In this document: piece after piece, positions 61,090-64,000 of the stretch
Layout of the letters: each line of letters starts with the position of its first letter
Numbering within the stretch: the stretch's first letter is position 1
Translations under genes and position numbers: made by a program
Source: Lasioglossum baleicum
Lineage: Eukaryota; Arthropoda; Insecta; Hymenoptera; Halictidae
Assembly (NCBI RefSeq): GCF_051020765.1
Contig: NW_027469102.1
Span: 496,001 to 560,000 of the forward strand
Length of the DNA stretch: 64,000 bases
Direction: 5' to 3'
Notes under the pieces: generated by a model
The model's database searches: none
What the model saw: only the letters and a program-made list of their open reading frames with translations
What the model was told of the DNA's origin: nothing

Positions 61090-62190
61090 CGACTAGCCTG
61101 CGGGATGCATCCTCTCGCACGTGTTTTTGCTCGACTAGCCTGCGGGATGCATCCTCTCGCACGTGTTTTTGCTCTACTAGCCATGCGCATCCCAAAAAAC
61201 CTGCGCATGCGCTTCCCAAAAAATTTGCGCATGCGCATCCCACAAAACCTGCGCATGCGCATCCCACAAAACCTCGCACGTGTTTGTGCTCGACTAGCCT
61301 GCGGGATGCATCCTTTCGCACGTGTTTTTACTCGACTAGCCTGCGGGATGCATCCTCTCGCACGTGTTTTTGCTCGACTAGCCTGCGGGATGCATCCTCT
61401 CGCACGTGTTTTTGCTCGACTAGCCTGCGGGATGCATCCTCTCGCACGTGTTGTTACTCGACTAGCCTGCGGGATGCATCCTCTCGCACGTGTTTTTACT
61501 CGACTACCCTGCGGGATGCATCCTCTCGCACGTGTTTTTGCTCGACTAGCCATGCGCATCCCAAAAAACCTGCGCATGCGCATCCCAAAAAACCTGCGCA
61601 TGCGCATCCCAAAAAACCTGCGCATGCGCATCCCACAAAACCTGCGTATGCGCATCCCACAAAACCTCGCACGTGTTTTTACTCGACTAGCCTGCGGGAT
61701 GCATCCTCTCGCACGTGTTTTTACTCGACTAGCCTGCGGGATGCATCCTCTCGCACGTGTTTTTGCTCGACTAGCCATGCGCATCCCAAAAAACCTGCAC
61801 ATGCGCATCCCAAAAAACCTGCGCATGCGCATCCCACAAAACCTGCGCATGCGCATCCCACAAAACCTCGCACGTGTTTTTACTCGACTAGCCTGCGGGA
61901 TGCATCCTCTCGCACGTGTTTTTGCTCGGCTAGCCTGCGGGATGCATCCTCTCGCACGTGTTTTTGCTCGACTAGCCATGCGCATCCCAAAAAACCTGCG
62001 CATGCGCATCCCAAAAAACCTGCGCATGCGCATCCCACAAAACCTGCGCATGCGCATCCCACAAAACCTCGCACGTGTTTGTGCTCGACTAGCCTGCGGG
62101 ATGCATCCTCTCGCACGTGTTTTTACTCGACTAGCCTGCGGGATGCATCCTCTCGCATGTGTTTTTGCTCGACTAGCCTGCGGGATGCAT
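61090..62190 (+). repeat. Third, partial copy of the 5,070-bp repeat material
   Basis: It matches 56,650-57,750 at offset 4,440, including GTGTTGTTACTC near 61,449 and CATGTG near 62,157. It lacks the private GTGTTTTTTCTCG and ACTCTACTAG variants shared by the two full copies, and has its own GCGCTTCCC near 61,209. It therefore separated before the two full copies split. Confidence 0.82.
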
Positions 62191-64000
62191 CCTCTCGCAC
62201 GTGTTTTTGCTCGACTAGCCATGCGCATCCCAAAAAACCTGCGCATGCGCATCCCAAAAAATCTGCGCATGCGCATCCCACAAAACCTGCGCATGCGCAT
62301 CCCACAAAACCTCGAACGTGTTTGTGCTCGACTAGCCTGCGGGATGCATCCTCTCGCACGTGTTTTTGCTCGAGTAGCCATGCGCATCCCAAAAAATCTG
62401 CGCATGCGCATCCCACAAAACCTGCGCATGCGCATCCCACAAAGCCTCGAACGTGTTTGTGCTCGACTAGCCTGCGGGATGCATCCTTTCGCACGTGTTT
62501 TTACTCGACTAGCCTGCGGGATGCATCCTCTCGCACGTGTTTTTGCTCGACTAGCCTGCGGGATGCATCCTCTCGCACGTGTTTTTACTCGACTAGCCTG
62601 CGGGATGCATCCTCTCGCACGTGTTTTTGCTCGACTAGCCATGCGCATCCCAAAAAACCTGCGCATGCGCATCCCAAAAAATCTGCGCATGCGCATCCCA
62701 CAAAACCTGCGCATGCGCATCCCACAAAACCTCGCACGTGTTTTTGCTCGACTAGCCTGCGGGATGCATCCTCTCGCACGTGTTTGTGCTCGACTAGCCT
62801 GCGGGATGCATCCTCTCGCACGTGTTTTTACTCGACTAGCCTGCGGGATGCATCCTCTCGCACGTGTTTTTGCTCGACTAGCCTGCGGGATGCATCCTCT
62901 CGCACGTGTTTTTGCTCGACTAGCCTGCGGGATGCATCCTCTCGCACGTGTTTTTACTCGACTAGCCTGCGGGATGCATCCTCTCGCACGTGTTTTTACT
63001 CGACTACCCTGCGGGATGCATCCTCTCGCACGTGTTTTTGCTCGACTAGCCATGCGCATCCCAATAAACCTGCGCATGCGCATCCCAAAAAACCTGCGCA
63101 TGCGCATCCCAAAAAACCTGCGCATGCGCATCCCACAAAACCTGCGTATGCGCATCCCACAAAACCTCGCACGTGTTTTTACTCGACTAGCCTGCGGGAT
63201 GCATCCTCTCGCACGTGTTTTTACTCGACTAGCCTGCGGGATGCATCCTCTCGCACGTGTTTTTGCTCGGCTAGCCTGCGGGATACATCCTCTCGCACGT
63301 GTTTTTGCTCGACTAGCCATGCGCATCCCAAAAAACCTGCGCATGCGCATCCCACAAAACCTGCGCATGCGCATCCCACAAAACCTCGCACGTGTTTGTG
63401 CTCGACTAGCCTGCGGGATGCATCCTTTCGCACGTGTTTTTACTCGACTAGCCTGCGGGATGCATCCTCTCGCACGTGTTTTTGCTCTACTAGCCATGCG
63501 CATCCCAAAAAACCAGCGCATGCGCATCCCAAACAATTTGCGCATGCGCATCCCACAAAACCTGCGCATGCGCATCCCACAAAACCTCGCACGTGTTTTT
63601 ACTCGACTAGCCTGCGGGATGCATCCTCTCGCACGTGTTTTTACTCGACTAGCCTGCGGGATGCATCCTCTCGCACGTGTTTTTGCTCGGCTAGCCTGCG
63701 GGATACATCCTCTCGCACGTGTTTTTGCTCGACTAGCCATGCGCATCCCAAAAAACCTGCGCATGCGCATCCCACAAAACCTGCGCATGCGCATCCCACA
63801 AAACCTCGCACGTGTTTTTACTCGACTACCCTGCGGGATGCATCCTCTCGCACGTGTTTTTGCTCGACTAGCCATGCGCATCCCAATAAACCTGCGCATG
63901 CGCATCCCAAAAAACCTGCGCATGCGCATCCCAAAAAACCTGCGCATGCGCATCCCACAAAACCTGCGTATGCGCATCCCACAAAACCTCGCACGTGTTT
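62191..64000 (+). repeat. Right-hand end of the window, mixed array
   Basis: Three B blocks with CCCAAAAAATC follow in close order, one entered through a private CTCGAGTAGCC (near 62,370) and one closing CACAAAGCC (near 62,443). Then come an A-run, a block opening with CCCAATAAACC (63,059, again at 63,881), marker units near 63,270 and 63,690, and a CCAGCGCATG block near 63,515. The window ends inside an A unit, so the array continues. Confidence 0.88.

Larger units (their letters stand above)
1..64000 (+). repeat. Two-unit satellite (megasatellite) array filling the window
   Basis: The entire window consists of 42-bp A units and 24-bp B units in one orientation. I saw no inverted segment, no unique spacer and no inserted element. 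The array starts and ends inside repeat, so its true length and flanks are unknown. A-runs (up to 13 units where I counted) alternate with B-runs (0 to 5 full units after a truncated first unit). Units are very similar and differ by a small, recurring set of substitutions, which is the pattern of concerted evolution by unequal exchange and conversion. GC is about 54-57% by unit consensus. No coding gene, tRNA, rRNA or transposon signature is visible. The host clade cannot be named from this sequence alone. Confidence 0.97.

Noticed and set aside
1..64000. CRISPR array
   Set aside because: Repeats are directly contiguous with no unique spacers of uniform length. The B-runs that interrupt A-runs are themselves tandem repeats, and no cas genes are present.
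1..64000. Telomeric or subtelomeric repeat
   Set aside because: No TTAGGG-like or other G-rich telomere motif occurs, and neither window end shows a change of sequence.
1..64000. Bacterial or phage origin
   Set aside because: No gene with a start context, no ribosome-binding pattern and no operon in 64 kb. Gene-free nested satellite of this size is a eukaryotic feature.

Overview
The whole 64,000-base window is one head-to-tail satellite array. It holds no recognisable gene, RNA gene, transposon or unique sequence, and both edges lie inside the array. It is built from two short units, all in the same orientation. Unit A is 42 bp, runs from one CACGTG to the next, and carries a T5 tract, a CTCGACTAG segment and the 10-bp palindrome GGATGCATCC. 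Unit B is 24 bp and carries the perfect 12-bp palindrome TGCGCATGCGCA followed by CCC and an A-rich stretch. A-runs alternate with B-runs. Each B-run enters at a fixed point (after TAGCC of an A unit) and leaves at a fixed point (ACC then TCG then the next CACGTG), giving blocks of 45+24n bp. I saw n from 0 to 5.

Organism: a eukaryote is by far the likeliest source, because tens of kilobases of gene-free short tandem repeat with nested higher-order structure is typical satellite or megasatellite DNA. The sequence does not show which clade. The consensus is about 54-57% GC with CpG observed/expected above 1 (counted by hand on the unit consensus), so CpG has not decayed. That suggests recent or ongoing homogenisation, weak germline CpG methylation, or both.

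Layout: the array is a mosaic of nested segmental duplications, recognised by rare variants recurring at exactly constant offsets. 0-3.5 kb is mixed A/B array with a 219-bp doublet. 3.5-9.7 kb is a 3,037-bp tandem duplication, each copy containing a 663-bp doublet. 9.7-13.4 kb is mixed array with a 738-bp doublet. 13.4-18.8 kb is a 2,778-bp tandem duplication that is itself a copy of 1.1-4.4 kb. 18.8-25.4 kb is reshuffled copies of the 3-10 kb material, with a 528-bp doublet. 25.4-27.6 kb is a 1,119-bp doublet whose crossover unit is visible. 28.1-33.6 kb is 933-bp repeats inside a 2,295-bp tandem duplication. 33.6-47.5 kb is a duplication of about 6.9-7.0 kb. 47.5-50.5 kb is a transition zone with a dense cluster of 1-bp indels. 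50.5-60.6 kb is a 5,070-bp duplication. 60.6-64.0 kb contains a third partial copy of that material.

Function: nothing supports protein coding. All block lengths (42, 24, 45+24n) are multiples of three and the units lack stops in several frames, so reading frames of thousands of codons arise automatically on both strands. The most interesting content is regulatory in appearance. Every intact A unit carries a CACGTG E-box spaced 42 bp (four turns of B-DNA), and every full B unit carries a perfect match to the known NRF1 consensus YGCGCAYGCGCR. Whether these sites are used, act as a decoy, or are incidental cannot be told from sequence.
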